A stretch of DNA of 64,000 nt from an uncultured Sutterella sp. (lineage in GTDB: Bacteria; Pseudomonadota; Gammaproteobacteria; Burkholderiales; Burkholderiaceae_F): NCBI GenBank assembly GCA_900545275.1, contig UQYG01000001.1, positions 124,001 to 188,000 on the forward strand, in the 5' to 3' direction. Positions within the stretch are counted from its first letter, which is position 1. Every line of letters begins with the position of its first letter. The notes under the pieces were generated by a model that was given only the letters and a program-made list of their open reading frames with translations, had not been told where the DNA came from and ran no database searches. The position numbers were made by a program, and so were the translations under genes. This document shows, in pieces, positions 1 to 9,904 of the stretch.

Positions 1-44
1 TCGCAAATCGACCCGCAAGAGCGCCCACAAGAGGTTTTACAGAA

Positions 45-1958
45 ATGGCAAAGATTATCGGCATTGACCTTGGTACGACGAACTCCGCCGTCGCCGTGAT
101 GGAAGGCGAGAACGTCAAGGTTATCGAAAACAGCGAAGGCGCCCGCACGACGCCGTCGATCATCGCTTACATGGACAACGGCGAAATCCTCGTCGGCGCC
201 CCCGCCAAGCGTCAGGCCGTCACCAACCCGAAGAACACGCTCTTCGCGGTGAAGCGCTTGATCGGCCGTCGCTTTGACGACCGCGAAGTGCAGAAGGACA
301 TCGGCCTCATGCCCTTCAAGATCACGCGCGCCGACAACGGCGACGCCTGGGTCGAAGTGCAGGAAGGCAAGAAGCTCGCTCCGCAGCAGGTGAGCGCGGA
401 AGTGTTGCGCAAGATGAAGAAGACCGCCGAAGACTACCTCGGCGAACCGGTCACGGAAGCCGTGATTACGGTGCCGGCCTACTTCAACGACAGCCAGCGT
501 CAGGCCACGAAGGACGCCGGCCGCATCGCCGGTCTCGAAGTCAAGCGCATCATCAACGAACCGACCGCCGCGGCGCTCGCCTTCGGTCTCGACAAGGGCG
601 GCAGCGGCGACCGCAAGATTGCGGTCTACGACTTGGGCGGCGGCACGTTCGACATCTCGATCATCGACCTTGCGAACGTCGACGGCGACAAGCAGTTTGA
701 AGTGCTCTCCACGAACGGCGACACGTTCCTGGGCGGCGAAGACTTCGACCAGCGCCTCGTCGACTACATCATCGGCGAATTCCGCAAGGACACGGGCGTC
801 GACCTCTCCAAGGACATCCTCGCCCTGCAGCGTCTGAAGGACGCCGCCGAAAAGGCCAAGATCGAGCTCTCGAGCCGTCAGGAAACGGAAATCAACCTTC
901 CGTACATCACGGCCGACGCCACGGGTCCGAAGCACCTGAACATCAACATCACGCGCGCCAAGTTCGAAGGTCTCGTCGAAGACCTCGTGCAGCGCACGAT
1001 CGAACCGTGCCGCAAGGCTCTGGCCGACGCGGGCGCCTCGAAGTCCGACATCACCGACGTGATCCTCGTGGGCGGTCAGTCCCGCATGCCGCGCGTGCAG
1101 GAAGTCGTCCGCGAATTCTTCGGCCGCGAACCGCGCAAGGACGTCAACCCCGACGAAGCCGTCGCCATCGGCGCCGCCGTCCAGGGGTCGGTCCTCACCG
1201 GCGAACGCCACGACGTGCTGCTTCTCGACGTGACGCCTTTGACGCTCGGCATTGAAACGCTCGGCGGCGTGATGACCGCGATGATCAAGCGCAACACCAC
1301 GATCCCGACCAAGCACAGCCAGGTCTTCTCGACGGCCGAAGACAATCAGCCCGCCGTGACGATCAAGGTCTATCAGGGCGAACGTGAAATGGCCGCCTCG
1401 AACAAGCTGCTCGGCGAATTCAACCTCGAAGGCATTCCGCCCGCCCGCCGCGGCGTGCCGCAGATTGAAGTGACCTTCGACATCGACGCCAACGGTATTC
1501 TGCACGTGGCCGCCAAGGACAAGGCCACCGGCAAGGAAAACACGATCACCATCAAGGCGAGCTCGGGGCTTTCCGAAGAGGAAATCGAACGCATGGTGCA
1601 GGACGCCGAAGCGAACAAGGAAGAGGATCACCGCCGCTTCGAACTCGCTCAGGCCCGCAACACGGCCGACGCCGCCGTGAGCCAGGTCCAGAAGACCCTG
1701 AAGGATTACGGCGACAAGATCGACGCCGCCGACCGCATGGCCTGTGAAGACGCGATCAAGGTCGTGGAAGAAAAGGTCAAGGGCGAAGACAAGGCTGCGA
1801 TCGAACAGGCCGTCGAACGTCTGATGGAAGCCGCTCAGAAGATCGGCGAGAAGATGAACGCCGCCGCCAAGGAGGCCGCCCCGCAGGGCGAAGCCGAGCA
1901 GGCTAAGAAGGCCGATGACGACGTCGTGGACGCCGACTTCACGGACGTGAAGAAGTAA
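45..1958 (+). CDS. dnaK: Chaperone DnaK (Hsp70)
   Basis: ATP-dependent cytosolic chaperone that works with DnaJ and GrpE to fold and refold proteins. The 637-residue product has the usual DnaK length. The ATPase signature GIDLGTTNS starts at residue 6, [11 protein letters not shown] follows in the second ATPase signature, and the substrate-binding domain and helical lid end in an acidic [12 protein letters not shown] tail typical of bacterial DnaK. A GAGG Shine-Dalgarno lies about 10 nt before the ATG. Only 44 nt of upstream sequence are visible, so grpE or a heat-shock promoter cannot be judged. A strong intrinsic terminator separates it from dnaJ. Confidence 0.98.
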   Translation: MAKIIGIDLGTTNSAVAVMEGENVKVIENSEGARTTPSIIAYMDNGEILVGAPAKRQAVTNPKNTLFAVKRLIGRRFDDREVQKDIGLMPFKITRADNGDAWVEVQEGKKLAPQQVSAEVLRKMKKTAEDYLGEPVTEAVITVPAYFNDSQRQATKDAGRIAGLEVKRIINEPTAAALAFGLDKGGSGDRKIAVYDLGGGTFDISIIDLANVDGDKQFEVLSTNGDTFLGGEDFDQRLVDYIIGEFRKDTGVDLSKDILALQRLKDAAEKAKIELSSRQETEINLPYITADATGPKHLNINITRAKFEGLVEDLVQRTIEPCRKALADAGASKSDITDVILVGGQSRMPRVQEVVREFFGREPRKDVNPDEAVAIGAAVQGSVLTGERHDVLLLDVTPLTLGIETLGGVMTAMIKRNTTIPTKHSQVFSTAEDNQPAVTIKVYQGEREMAASNKLLGEFNLEGIPPARRGVPQIEVTFDIDANGILHVAAKDKATGKENTITIKASSGLSEEEIERMVQDAEANKEEDHRRFELAQARNTADAAVSQVQKTLKDYGDKIDAADRMACEDAIKVVEEKVKGEDKAAIEQAVERLMEAAQKIGEKMNAAAKEAAPQGEAEQAKKADDDVVDADFTDVKK

Positions 1959-1982
1959 TCGGAACTTCCCGAAGGCACACCC

Positions 1983-2030
1983 AGAAGGGTCGGTCGCGCA
2001 CACATGCCGACCGACCCTTCTTGAGTTTTT
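1983..2030 (+). terminator. Intrinsic terminator after dnaK
   Basis: A perfect 14-bp inverted repeat (1983-1996 with 2008-2021; arms begin AGAAGGGTCGG) is followed by TGAGTTTTT. It sits 51 nt before the dnaJ start codon. dnaJ expression therefore needs either read-through from dnaK or a promoter squeezed into about 50 nt. Confidence 0.9.
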
Positions 2031-2046
2031 CAACAGGACACGAAGT

Positions 2047-2064
2047 GCGCCCCCGAGGGGGCGC
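2047..2064 (+). other. GC hairpin in the dnaJ leader
   Basis: GCGCCCCC-GA-GGGGGCGC is a perfect inverted repeat that ends just before the dnaJ ribosome-binding region (GGGAGCAAGG). It could hold the leader in a structure that opens with temperature, but nothing in the sequence proves a role. Confidence 0.55.
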
Positions 2065-2081
2065 CGGGAGCAAGGTAGACG

Positions 2082-3236
2082 ATGCCGGATCAGGACTACT
2101 ACGAGGTACTCGGCGTATCCAAAACCGCCACGCAGGACGAAATCAAAAAGGCGTACCGGCGTCTGGCGATGAAGTATCACCCCGACCGCAATCAGGGCGA
2201 CAAGACGGCCGAAGAAAAATTCAAGGCCGTGGGCGAAGCCTACTCGGTCTTGTCGGACGAACAAAAGCGCGCGGCCTATGACCGCTACGGCAAGGCGGGC
2301 GTGGATCCGAGCGCCGCGGGAGCGGGCGGTTTCGGCGGGTTCGGAGGCTTCGGCAATATGGGCGGGGCCGACATCAACGACTTCGCCGACATCTTCAGCG
2401 ACTTCTTCGGCGGCGGTCGTCGCCGCGAAGCGGGTCCGCGGGGTCCGCGCGCCTACCGAGGCGGCGATCTGAGCTATCAGATGGAAATCTCGCTTGAAGA
2501 CGCCGCGAAGGGGAAGACCCTCAACATCCGCATTCCCGCGTGGGAGACCTGCAAGGACTGCAACGGTTCGGGGTGCCGTCCGGGGACGGGCCGCAAGACC
2601 TGCCCCACCTGCCACGGTGCGGGCTCGGTGCGCATGAGCAACGGTCTTTTCCATATCCAACAGGAGTGTCCGGACTGCCACGGCGAAGGCCAGGTGATTG
2701 CGGATCCCTGTCCCGCCTGCAAGGGTTCGGGCCGCATCCGCACGACCGCGACGGTCGAAGTCAAGATCCCGGCCGGGATCAACGACGGCCAGCGCGTACG
2801 CCTTGCGGGCCGAGGCGAGCCCGGCATCAACGGCGGCCCCGCGGGCGACCTCTACGTGGAGATTCGTCTCAAGCCCCATGAGATCTTCTCGCGCGACGGC
2901 GACGACCTGCACGCGGAGCTCCCGATCTCGTTCGTGACGGCGGCTCTGGGCGGCACGGTCGAAGTCCCGACCCTGGACGGCAAGACCCAGGTGACGATCC
3001 CCGAAGGGACGCAGAACGGGAAAACCTTCCGCCTGCGTGATAAGGGCGTCGCGAATCTGCGCACGAAGGAACCCGGAGATCTGTTCCTCCACGTGCAGAT
3101 CGAAACGCCGGTGAATCTGTCGTCCAGGCAAAAGCAGCTCCTTCGCGACTTCGAAGCGTCGCTCAAGGACGGCGGTACGAAGCACAACCCGAAGACGCAG
3201 TCCTTCTTTGACCGCATGAAGAGCTTCTTCGGTTGA
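2082..3236 (+). CDS. dnaJ: Chaperone DnaJ (Hsp40)
   Basis: Co-chaperone that delivers substrates to DnaK and stimulates its ATPase. The 384-residue protein has the full class I layout: J domain with the HPD motif at residues 33-35, a Gly/Phe-rich linker around residues 78-115, four CxxCxGxG zinc repeats with cysteines at 157/160, 174/177, 196/199 and 210/213, and a C-terminal substrate-binding domain. It lies 123 nt after dnaK with a terminator and a hairpin between. It is followed by a two-way terminator facing the efflux operon. Confidence 0.98.
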   Translation: MPDQDYYEVLGVSKTATQDEIKKAYRRLAMKYHPDRNQGDKTAEEKFKAVGEAYSVLSDEQKRAAYDRYGKAGVDPSAAGAGGFGGFGGFGNMGGADINDFADIFSDFFGGGRRREAGPRGPRAYRGGDLSYQMEISLEDAAKGKTLNIRIPAWETCKDCNGSGCRPGTGRKTCPTCHGAGSVRMSNGLFHIQQECPDCHGEGQVIADPCPACKGSGRIRTTATVEVKIPAGINDGQRVRLAGRGEPGINGGPAGDLYVEIRLKPHEIFSRDGDDLHAELPISFVTAALGGTVEVPTLDGKTQVTIPEGTQNGKTFRLRDKGVANLRTKEPGDLFLHVQIETPVNLSSRQKQLLRDFEASLKDGGTKHNPKTQSFFDRMKSFFG

Positions 3237-3260
3237 GAAACCGTGTGAACGGAAAACACC

Positions 3261-3297
3261 AAAAAGCCCGTGGCGCCAAGGCGCCCCGGGCTTTTTT
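3261..3297. terminator. Bidirectional terminator between dnaJ and the RND pump
   Basis: A long stem (AAAAAGCCCG, T, GGCGCC paired with GGCGCC, C, CGGGCTTTTTT) has an A-run on one side and a T-run on the other. It can end transcription of the rightward dnaJ and of the leftward pump gene, which converge here. Confidence 0.9.
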
Positions 3298-3315
3298 GCG
3301 ACCGGACCGGGCTCG

Positions 3316-6300
3316 TCAGCGCTTTCTCTTCGTGCGTGAAGCGAACCACGTGAAGAAGACCGGGACGAAGATCGTCGAAATGAAGGTTGCGGCGAGCATT
3401 CCGCCGAAAACCCCGGTGCCCATGGAGTGACGCGCCGCGGCGCCCGCACCCGTCGCGAGGATGAGCGGGACGACGCCGAGCACGAAGGCAAGCGAGGTCA
3501 TCAGAATCGGACGGAAGCGAAGGCCCGCCGCTTCGATGGCGGCCGTAAAGGGACCTTTGCCTTCTTCGAGCTTCTGCGCGGCGACTTCCACGATCAGAAT
3601 CGCGTTCTTCGCGGTGAGACCCACGAGCACCATGAGGCCGATCTGGAAGTAGATGTCGTTCGGCGTGCCGCGGATCCAGATGGCGCACATGGCGCCCAAT
3701 ACGGCGTAGGGAACGGCGAGCACCACGGCGATCGGAAGCGACCAGCGTTCGTAAAGGGCCGCGAGGATGAGGAACATCATGAGGAGTCCGAAGCCAAACG
3801 CCGTTGCGGAACTCGAGCCGATGCGCTTTTCGTGGTAGGCCTGGCCTGTCCACTCGATCGTGTAGCCCTCGGGGAGGACCGCGGCGCCCACCTCTTCGGC
3901 GATGCGGATGGCGTCGCCCGAAGAGACGCCCTGCGCGGCCGCGCCCATGAACTGGGCGGCGAGATAGCCGTTCATACGCGCGAGCGTGTCGGCCCCTGAA
4001 ATGCGTTCGTAGGAGATGAGGCTTGAAATCGGGATCATCTCGCCCGAGGAACTGCGCACGTACCCGCGCCCGAGGTCTTCGGGAGTGGCGCGCGCGTCGG
4101 CCTTGGCCTGCATCACGACGCGGTAGATCTTCCCGTTGCGGGTGAAGTCGTTGATGTAGGAGCTCCCCATCAGGGCCGAGATCGTGTCGTAGACCTCTTC
4201 GACGGAAACGCCGAGAGCGATTGCCTTGGCTTCGTCGACGGAGAGGACGAGTTGCGGACTGTCGGCGCGCAGGAAGCTTCGCAGACTCGTGAGCTCGGGA
4301 CGCTCGGCGAGCGCGTCGAGGTAGACGTCCATCACTTCCTGCAGAACGAGCGGATTGTCGTTGCCGCGCGAGAGCACGTAGCCCGAGAAGCCGTTCGTGG
4401 CGCCGAGCCCCGGAATGGCGCCCGGGGTCGTCGCAACGCCCCGCACGTCGGGGTGGGAGGCGATGAGCTGCGTGAATTCCTTCTGCACGTCGGAGGCGGA
4501 CTTCGTGCGCTCGTCCCAGTGCTTCAACTGCGTGATGAAGGTCGCGGCGTTGGCGCGCTGGTCGCTCGAAAGGGTGTCGAAGCCCACCATCGTCACGACG
4601 CTTCGGACGGCCTCGTTCGCGCGGACCGTCTGGAAGAGCTCGTCGACCACCTTTTCCGTTCTCGGGAAGGCCGCACCTTCGGGAAGCTGCAGGGCCATGC
4701 GCACGATCCCCTGGTCTTCCGTCGGGATGAAGGAGGTCGGAATGCGCTGGATCATCTGCCAGGCGCCCGCCGTCACGAGGACGAGAATCGTCGCCGTGAC
4801 GACGCGGTGCTTGAGCGCGAGGCGCACGAGCTGAAGAAAGCGCATCGTGAGCGACGCAAGTCCCTGATTGAACTTCGTAAAGAAGAAGTTGCGCTTCGCG
4901 TCGGCGTCGTGGGGCTTCAGAAAGATCGCGCAGAGCGCGGGCGTAAGCGTAAGCGCCACGAAGCCCGAGAGCATGACGGAGACCGCGACCGTCACGGCAA
5001 ACTGTCGGTAGAGTTCGCCCGCGATCCCGCCCAGGAAGGCGACGGGAATGAAGACGGAACTCAGCACGAGGACGATCGCGACCAGGGCGCCCGAGACTTC
5101 CTTCATCGCTTTTTGCGAGGCTTCGTAGGGGCCGAGTCCTTCGGTGCGCATGATTCGCTCGACGTTTTCCAAGACCACGATGGCGTCGTCCACGACGATG
5201 CCGATCGAAAGCGTCATGGCAAAGAGCGTGAGCGTGTTGAGCGAGAAGTCCAGGAGCCAGAGCCCCGCCATCGTGCCGATGAGCGACACCGGCACGGCGA
5301 TGATCGGAATGATGGTCGCGCGCCAGCTCTGCAGAAAGACGAAGACGACGAGAAGGACGAGCAGGCCCGCTTCGGCGAGGGTGCGGTAGACCTCGGTGAG
5401 CGACGCCTCGACGAAGACCGTCGTGTCGTCGGTGATGAGGTGTGCGATCTTGCCCTTCGGGTAGTGTGAGGCAAGTTCGGCGACCTTCGCCTTGACGAGT
5501 TCCGACGCGGCCACGGCGTTGGCGCCCGTCTGCAGATAGACGCCTACGTTCACGCCGGGAAGGCCGTTGATGTCGACGCGGAATTCGTAGGAGCGCTTGC
5601 CCACTTCGGTCGCGGCGATGTCGCGCATGCGCACGATCCCGTTGGGTCCGTCGGCGCGCACGATCACGTTGGCGAACTGTTCGGGCGTGAGAAGCTGCCC
5701 GGGCGTGCGCACGGTGTAGAAGAGCTGCTGCTCGGGGATCGTGGGCGCTACGCCCACGCGTCCGGCGGTGCGCTGGGCGTTTTGCGTTTGAATCGCGTTG
5801 TCGACGTCCTGCACGGTGACGCCGAGCGCGCCCATACGGTCGGGGTCGAGCCAGATGCGCATGGCGGACTGGGCGTTGCCGAAGACGTTCACGTCGCCGA
5901 TCCCGGGGATGCGCTTGAGTTCGTCGACGATGTTGAGGTTTGCGTAGTCGGCGAGGTCGGTGACGCCGTAGGAGCCGTCGGGCGACCAGAGCGCCATCAT
6001 GAGAAGCGTGTCGTTGTTGCGCTTTCTGACGCTCACGCCTTCGTCGCGAACGCGGTCGGGCAGACGCCGCTCGGCCGTGCGCACGCGGTTGTTGATTTCG
6101 AGCATGGCGTCGTTCGCGTCGGTGCCGACGTCGAAGACGCACTGAATGCGGATGTCGCCGTTGCTTCGGATGCTCGAGGTGTAGTAGAGCAGCCCTTCGA
6201 TGCCCGAGAGTTGGTCTTCGATCGGCGCCGCCACGGTTCGCGCAATCGTCTGGGAGTCGGCCCCTTCGTAGGTGGTCGAAATCATGACGGAAGGCGGCGA

Positions 6301-6417
6301 AATGTCCGGATACTGCGAGAGCGGGAGAACGCGCAGGCACAGAAGCCCGGCGAGCACGATGATGATCGAGAGCACCGTCGCGAAGATCGGTCGGCGAATA
6401 CAGAACTGACTCAGCAT
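3316..6417 (-). CDS. RND-family multidrug efflux pump, inner-membrane transporter (AcrB/MexB type)
   Basis: Proton-driven inner-membrane exporter of the HAE1 branch of the RND superfamily. The 1033-residue length matches AcrB. The N-terminus (first transmembrane helix, then LPLSQYPDISPP) is typical, and the proton-relay pair is visible as D410/D411 in GIVVDDAIVVLENVE. The second half repeats the fold, with ALYERWSLPIAVVLAVP near the end. The gene lies 12 nt after the periplasmic adaptor gene and is surely co-transcribed. No outer-membrane channel gene or local TetR/MarR regulator is present, so a TolC-like partner must be encoded elsewhere. Substrates cannot be deduced. Confidence 0.95.
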   Translation of the reverse strand: MLSQFCIRRPIFATVLSIIIVLAGLLCLRVLPLSQYPDISPPSVMISTTYEGADSQTIARTVAAPIEDQLSGIEGLLYYTSSIRSNGDIRIQCVFDVGTDANDAMLEINNRVRTAERRLPDRVRDEGVSVRKRNNDTLLMMALWSPDGSYGVTDLADYANLNIVDELKRIPGIGDVNVFGNAQSAMRIWLDPDRMGALGVTVQDVDNAIQTQNAQRTAGRVGVAPTIPEQQLFYTVRTPGQLLTPEQFANVIVRADGPNGIVRMRDIAATEVGKRSYEFRVDINGLPGVNVGVYLQTGANAVAASELVKAKVAELASHYPKGKIAHLITDDTTVFVEASLTEVYRTLAEAGLLVLLVVFVFLQSWRATIIPIIAVPVSLIGTMAGLWLLDFSLNTLTLFAMTLSIGIVVDDAIVVLENVERIMRTEGLGPYEASQKAMKEVSGALVAIVLVLSSVFIPVAFLGGIAGELYRQFAVTVAVSVMLSGFVALTLTPALCAIFLKPHDADAKRNFFFTKFNQGLASLTMRFLQLVRLALKHRVVTATILVLVTAGAWQMIQRIPTSFIPTEDQGIVRMALQLPEGAAFPRTEKVVDELFQTVRANEAVRSVVTMVGFDTLSSDQRANAATFITQLKHWDERTKSASDVQKEFTQLIASHPDVRGVATTPGAIPGLGATNGFSGYVLSRGNDNPLVLQEVMDVYLDALAERPELTSLRSFLRADSPQLVLSVDEAKAIALGVSVEEVYDTISALMGSSYINDFTRNGKIYRVVMQAKADARATPEDLGRGYVRSSSGEMIPISSLISYERISGADTLARMNGYLAAQFMGAAAQGVSSGDAIRIAEEVGAAVLPEGYTIEWTGQAYHEKRIGSSSATAFGFGLLMMFLILAALYERWSLPIAVVLAVPYAVLGAMCAIWIRGTPNDIYFQIGLMVLVGLTAKNAILIVEVAAQKLEEGKGPFTAAIEAAGLRFRPILMTSLAFVLGVVPLILATGAGAAARHSMGTGVFGGMLAATFISTIFVPVFFTWFASRTKRKR

Positions 6418-6429
6418 GAGGCTCTCCGC

Positions 6430-7509
6430 TTAGGCCTGCGGATCGGTGACGGAGGAGCCGTCGCGAAGGCGCAGCAGCTGATCGGTGATGACGAGGTCGC
6501 CCTCGTCGACGCCCGAAAAGACGATCCAGTCGGTCCCCTCCCAGAGCCCGACCGTCACGGTCTTGGCGACGGCCTTGTCGCCCTGGCGCACGTAGACGCG
6601 GTAGCTGCCGTCCGGCATCTGAACGATCGCCTTCTGCGGCACGCGGAAGACGTTCTGGTTCACGACGGTCTCAAGACGCACCTTCACGAATTCGCCGGGG
6701 AGCACCGGCACGGGTTCCTCAAAGCGGGCGCGCATGAGGCGCGTCGAGGTGTCGGGGTCGAGCGACTGGCTCACGAAGTCGAGCCGGGCCCTGTATTCCT
6801 TGCCGTTTGCGGAGAAAAGACGAACGCCGCTCTTCGTCGTGATTTCGGCCCCGCCCAGGAGACGCTCAGAGGGTGCAAAGCGCACGCGCAGGTCGTCGCG
6901 CTGCGTGATGCTCGTCAAAAGCGTCGTCGAGGCGGAGAGAAGCGCGCCGGGATTCACTTCGGTGCGTCCGGCAATGCCGTCGACGGGCGCCGTGACGCGC
7001 GTGTAGCCCAGGGAAATGCGGGCGTCCTTCTGATTCGCTTCCGCGTTGGCGAGCGCAAAGCGCGCGGCGTTGCGGCCGGTTTCGGCGTCATCGAGCTCCT
7101 TGCGGCTCGTGGCGTTGGCCTTCCACAACTGCGTCTGACGGCGGAACTCCCGCTCGGCCTGATCGAGTTCGGCCTTGGCTTGACGGGTCGCCGCCTCGGC
7201 CGCCCGCAGACGGGCCTCGTAGGGCGCGGCGTCGATCTCGTACATGAGGTCGCCCGCCTTCACGGCGTCGCCCTCCCGAAAGCGCACGCTCTTCAAAATG
7301 CCGCCCACCTGGGGACGCACTTCGATTTCTTTGCCGCCTTCGGCCCGCCCGAGCACTTCCACCCAGTGCGACTCCGTCGAGGCGTGCACCGCCACCGTAT
7401 GTACGGGCAGGGGCGGCGTCTTCACGGCAACGGTCTTTTGATCGGAACAGGCGGCGAGCAGCACGACGGCGCAGAGCGTCAAGCCTCGGGTGACAAAGGA
7501 TTTCAGCAT
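6430..7509 (-). CDS. RND efflux periplasmic adaptor (membrane fusion lipoprotein)
   Basis: Periplasmic adaptor that links the inner-membrane pump to an outer-membrane channel. I place the start at 7509, where MLKSFVTRGLTLCAVVLLAAC gives a lipoprotein signal with lipobox LAAC; the open frame extends upstream without homology. The mature protein has the HlyD/AcrA order: a split lipoyl half-domain (VRPQVGGILKSVRFREGD), an alpha-helical hairpin rich in Ala/Glu/Lys/Arg, the second lipoyl half, and beta-barrel and membrane-proximal domains. At 359 residues it is normal for AcrA/MexA. It is first in a two-gene operon. Confidence 0.93.
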   Translation of the reverse strand: MLKSFVTRGLTLCAVVLLAACSDQKTVAVKTPPLPVHTVAVHASTESHWVEVLGRAEGGKEIEVRPQVGGILKSVRFREGDAVKAGDLMYEIDAAPYEARLRAAEAATRQAKAELDQAEREFRRQTQLWKANATSRKELDDAETGRNAARFALANAEANQKDARISLGYTRVTAPVDGIAGRTEVNPGALLSASTTLLTSITQRDDLRVRFAPSERLLGGAEITTKSGVRLFSANGKEYRARLDFVSQSLDPDTSTRLMRARFEEPVPVLPGEFVKVRLETVVNQNVFRVPQKAIVQMPDGSYRVYVRQGDKAVAKTVTVGLWEGTDWIVFSGVDEGDLVITDQLLRLRDGSSVTDPQA

Positions 7510-7648
7510 AGGCAAGGAAAGAAAAGGCGTGCCCTCGCGCAAGGGAGGGCACGGTAGGAAGCGCAACCGTTCCATTTTGGGTAACTTTCGTCACGAATGA
7601 ATGAACGACGGCGCCCTGTAGGCAAAGAAATGTAACAACAATTTTCTA

Positions 7649-9397
7649 TTATGACGGATCTTTGCCGAGCGGACGAGTTTCCCGGAGGAGCCACGCTTCG
7701 GCGGCTTCCGAGAGCGACAGAGTGAGGAGTTCTTCGCGTACCCGGGCGTGAAAAATGTCGATCTGACGAATTTCTTCTTCCGAGAGAAGCGACGGGTCGA
7801 AGGCGCCTCGGGCGAGCGGTAGGCGCGTGAGCGTTTCAAAAGCAAGAAAGCCCTCATGTTCGGGGTCGGGCACCACCCGTAGGGTGTTTTCCCAACGGAT
7901 GCCAAAGCGCCCCGCCGCGTAATAGCCCGGTTCGTCCGAAACCGTGGCGTTGACGGGAAGGGCATCGAGAGCGCGCGGCGAAATGCGAAGCGGTCCCTCG
8001 TGCACCGATTGGGCGAAACCGATTCCGTGCCCCGTGCCGTGTCCGAAGTCAAGCCCCGCAGCCCAGAGGGGAGCGCGGGCGAGTGCGTCGAGCGCCACTG
8101 CGGGGGTTCCCGCAGGAAAGCGCGCGCGGGCGAGCGCGAGCATGCCCTGCAGAACGCGGGTGGAGGCGGCGAGCGCCTCCCGGGGCGGCGTGCCGACGGC
8201 GAACATCCGCGTCGTATCGGTTGTGCCGAGGCGCGAATGCATGCCCGAGTCTACGAGGAGGAGCCCGTTCCCATCGATCGGTGCGGCGGTGTCGGGGGCC
8301 GTTTCGTAGTGGGGAAGCGCCGCGTTGGGTCCGAAGGCGACGATCGGATCGAAACTTTCGCAGAGATAATCTTGTGCCTTGCGCCGCTCCGCAATGAGCA
8401 TCCGAGCGGCGTCCCATTCGGTGAGGCGCTCGCCGGCGGCGAGGCGTTCTTCCAGACGCGCCATCCATTCGATCTGGGCGCGGGCGTCTTCGAGAAGCGC
8501 GCGCTTCGTGCGGCGGATTTCTTCGGAGCACTTCACGCTCATCCAAAGCGGCACGGGCGAGGAGGTTTCACAAAGCGTGAATCCCGCTCGGGCGAGTTCA
8601 CGCCAGAGCGACGAGGGAAGGCGTGCGGGGTCGGCCAAAAGCGTTCCGCGCGGGATGTCCGAGAGACGGCCGACACGAATTCCCTCGCGGGCGAGTTCAG
8701 CGAGAAGCTCGGCGTTGAGACGCGGGGAATCGGCGAGTAGCAGGGCCTCTCCCGTCTTCGGCACCCAGAGACGCACGTGCGGCGTCGTGTTGCAGGCGAC
8801 GTCGAAGGCGCGCAGATGCGTGAACCACGCCGTCTCTTCCGGCCCTATGAGCGTGCTTTCTCCCTCCTCCATCGTTTCGCGAAGGCGCGCAAGGCGCAGG
8901 CCCGAAGCTTCGGGCGGGTCGAAGCGAAAGAGAGGCGCGGCGACTTCGGCGGGACGCTCGTCCGGCCAACCCGTGCGAAGGGCGTCGGGGAGCGCAATCA
9001 AACGGGCGCCGACCTCTTCGAAGGCGGCTTCGAGGCGGCGCACTTCGGCTTCGGAGAGCGTTTCGGGATCAAACCCCACCGCGAGTCCCCGCACTTTGTC
9101 GGGAAGTTCCCGATCGAGGGCGCGGTGCTCTTCGCAAAAGACGAGGCCGAGCGCGCGGCAGCGTTCCGTCGCCGCCAAGGTGTAACGGGAGTCGGTCCAG
9201 AGAACGTGCGGGGCGGCGCGGCGCAGCAGGAGCGTGCCGGCGCTCCCCGTAAAGCCCGTCAGATGGGCGCGCAGCGCCCAATGATCGGGGAGATATTCGG
9301 AGCCCCATGGGTCGCCCGTGACGACGAGAAAGGCGTCGATCGTTTCGGGGAGGGCGGCGAGAAAGGAACGGATTCGTCCGAGGTAGTCGATGGCCAT
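7649..9397 (-). CDS. pepP: Xaa-Pro aminopeptidase (peptidase family M24B)
   Basis: Cytosolic metallopeptidase that removes an N-terminal residue next to proline. The 582-residue chain has two creatinase-N-like domains followed by a pita-bread M24 domain. Likely metal ligands are visible as Asp in VDSG and TTDTTR, His in FGHGTGHGIG, and Glu in SDEPGYY and RWENTLRV. The length and C-terminal extension (after FAFETLTRLPLA) resemble the long APP1-like subgroup rather than the shorter E. coli PepP. The start codon is only about 5 nt after the T-run of the preceding terminator and has no clear Shine-Dalgarno. Confidence 0.93.
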   Translation of the reverse strand: MAIDYLGRIRSFLAALPETIDAFLVVTGDPWGSEYLPDHWALRAHLTGFTGSAGTLLLRRAAPHVLWTDSRYTLAATERCRALGLVFCEEHRALDRELPDKVRGLAVGFDPETLSEAEVRRLEAAFEEVGARLIALPDALRTGWPDERPAEVAAPLFRFDPPEASGLRLARLRETMEEGESTLIGPEETAWFTHLRAFDVACNTTPHVRLWVPKTGEALLLADSPRLNAELLAELAREGIRVGRLSDIPRGTLLADPARLPSSLWRELARAGFTLCETSSPVPLWMSVKCSEEIRRTKRALLEDARAQIEWMARLEERLAAGERLTEWDAARMLIAERRKAQDYLCESFDPIVAFGPNAALPHYETAPDTAAPIDGNGLLLVDSGMHSRLGTTDTTRMFAVGTPPREALAASTRVLQGMLALARARFPAGTPAVALDALARAPLWAAGLDFGHGTGHGIGFAQSVHEGPLRISPRALDALPVNATVSDEPGYYAAGRFGIRWENTLRVVPDPEHEGFLAFETLTRLPLARGAFDPSLLSEEEIRQIDIFHARVREELLTLSLSEAAEAWLLRETRPLGKDPS

Positions 9398-9402
9398 CTT
9401 GA

Positions 9403-9436
9403 GAAAAACAAAAGGCGCAGCCGAACGGGCTGCGCC
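9403..9436 (-). terminator. Intrinsic terminator after the small lipoprotein gene
   Basis: GGCGCAGCC (9414-9422) pairs with GGCTGCGCC (9428-9436). On the minus strand it is followed by TTTTGTTTTT. It ends about 5 nt before the pepP start codon, so pepP would lie almost directly on the termination point. Confidence 0.85.
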
Positions 9437-9445
9437 GAAGGGAGA

Positions 9446-9817
9446 TCAAAAGAGTTTTCGCACCGTGATGGTGACGGGGAAGCCCACGTGATTGTCGCGT
9501 TCTTCTTCGTCCCCCACGTCGAGGTTCACGACGCGCCAACCCGCGTCGCGGATTTCGTCGATCGTCGCCGAGACGTCGAGGTCTGGGCAGGCAAAGCTCA
9601 CTTCCTTGACGCGGCGAAGCACCGTGACGGGTTCCTGCGAGACGCAGCGCATGGTCGCGCGGTGGGGCGCGTCGATGAGCGGGTCGCGCGAGGCGCCGTC
9701 CGATCCGGCGGCCGCCGAAGAGGAAGACGTGCCGTGAGGACCTTGCGCGGCGCAGCCGGCGAGAAAGAGCGCGGCCGCGAGGGCGGCGAGCATGGTGCGG
9801 GAGGAAAGAGCGAACAT
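9446..9817 (-). CDS. Small putative lipoprotein of unknown function
   Basis: The 123-residue product has a clear lipoprotein signal: basic start, hydrophobic stretch, lipobox LAGC with the cysteine near residue 22, then a Ser/Gly/Ala-rich linker. The remaining 70 or so residues contain two cysteines (MRCVS and FACPD) that could form a disulfide in the periplasm, and end in VTITVRKLF. I do not recognise a family. It lies alone between the helicase and pepP, with its own CTAGAAT-type -10 box about 30 nt upstream and an intrinsic terminator downstream. Confidence 0.75.
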   Translation of the reverse strand: MFALSSRTMLAALAAALFLAGCAAQGPHGTSSSSAAAGSDGASRDPLIDAPHRATMRCVSQEPVTVLRRVKEVSFACPDLDVSATIDEIRDAGWRVVNLDVGDEEERDNHVGFPVTITVRKLF

Positions 9818-9843
9818 GACAAACTTCTCCGAAGACGACAGAC

Positions 9844-9849
9844 ATTCTA
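9844..9849 (-). promoter_or_regulatory. Putative -10 box of the lipoprotein gene
   Basis: On the minus strand the sequence reads CTAGAAT about 30 nt upstream of the start at 9817. The same heptamer precedes the helicase, yebC and purB genes. No good -35 box is visible. Confidence 0.45.
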
Positions 9850-9904
9850 GGGCGGCGCCCGCGAAACGCGGACCGTCCGAGGGGAGTGCGTCCGTAACCG
9901 AGCG

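Noticed and set aside
2852..6340. A 1162-codon open frame on the minus strand
   Set aside because: It overlaps the RND pump in another frame and the 3' end of dnaJ on the other strand; the translation is Arg/His-rich low-complexity sequence, a GC-driven shadow.
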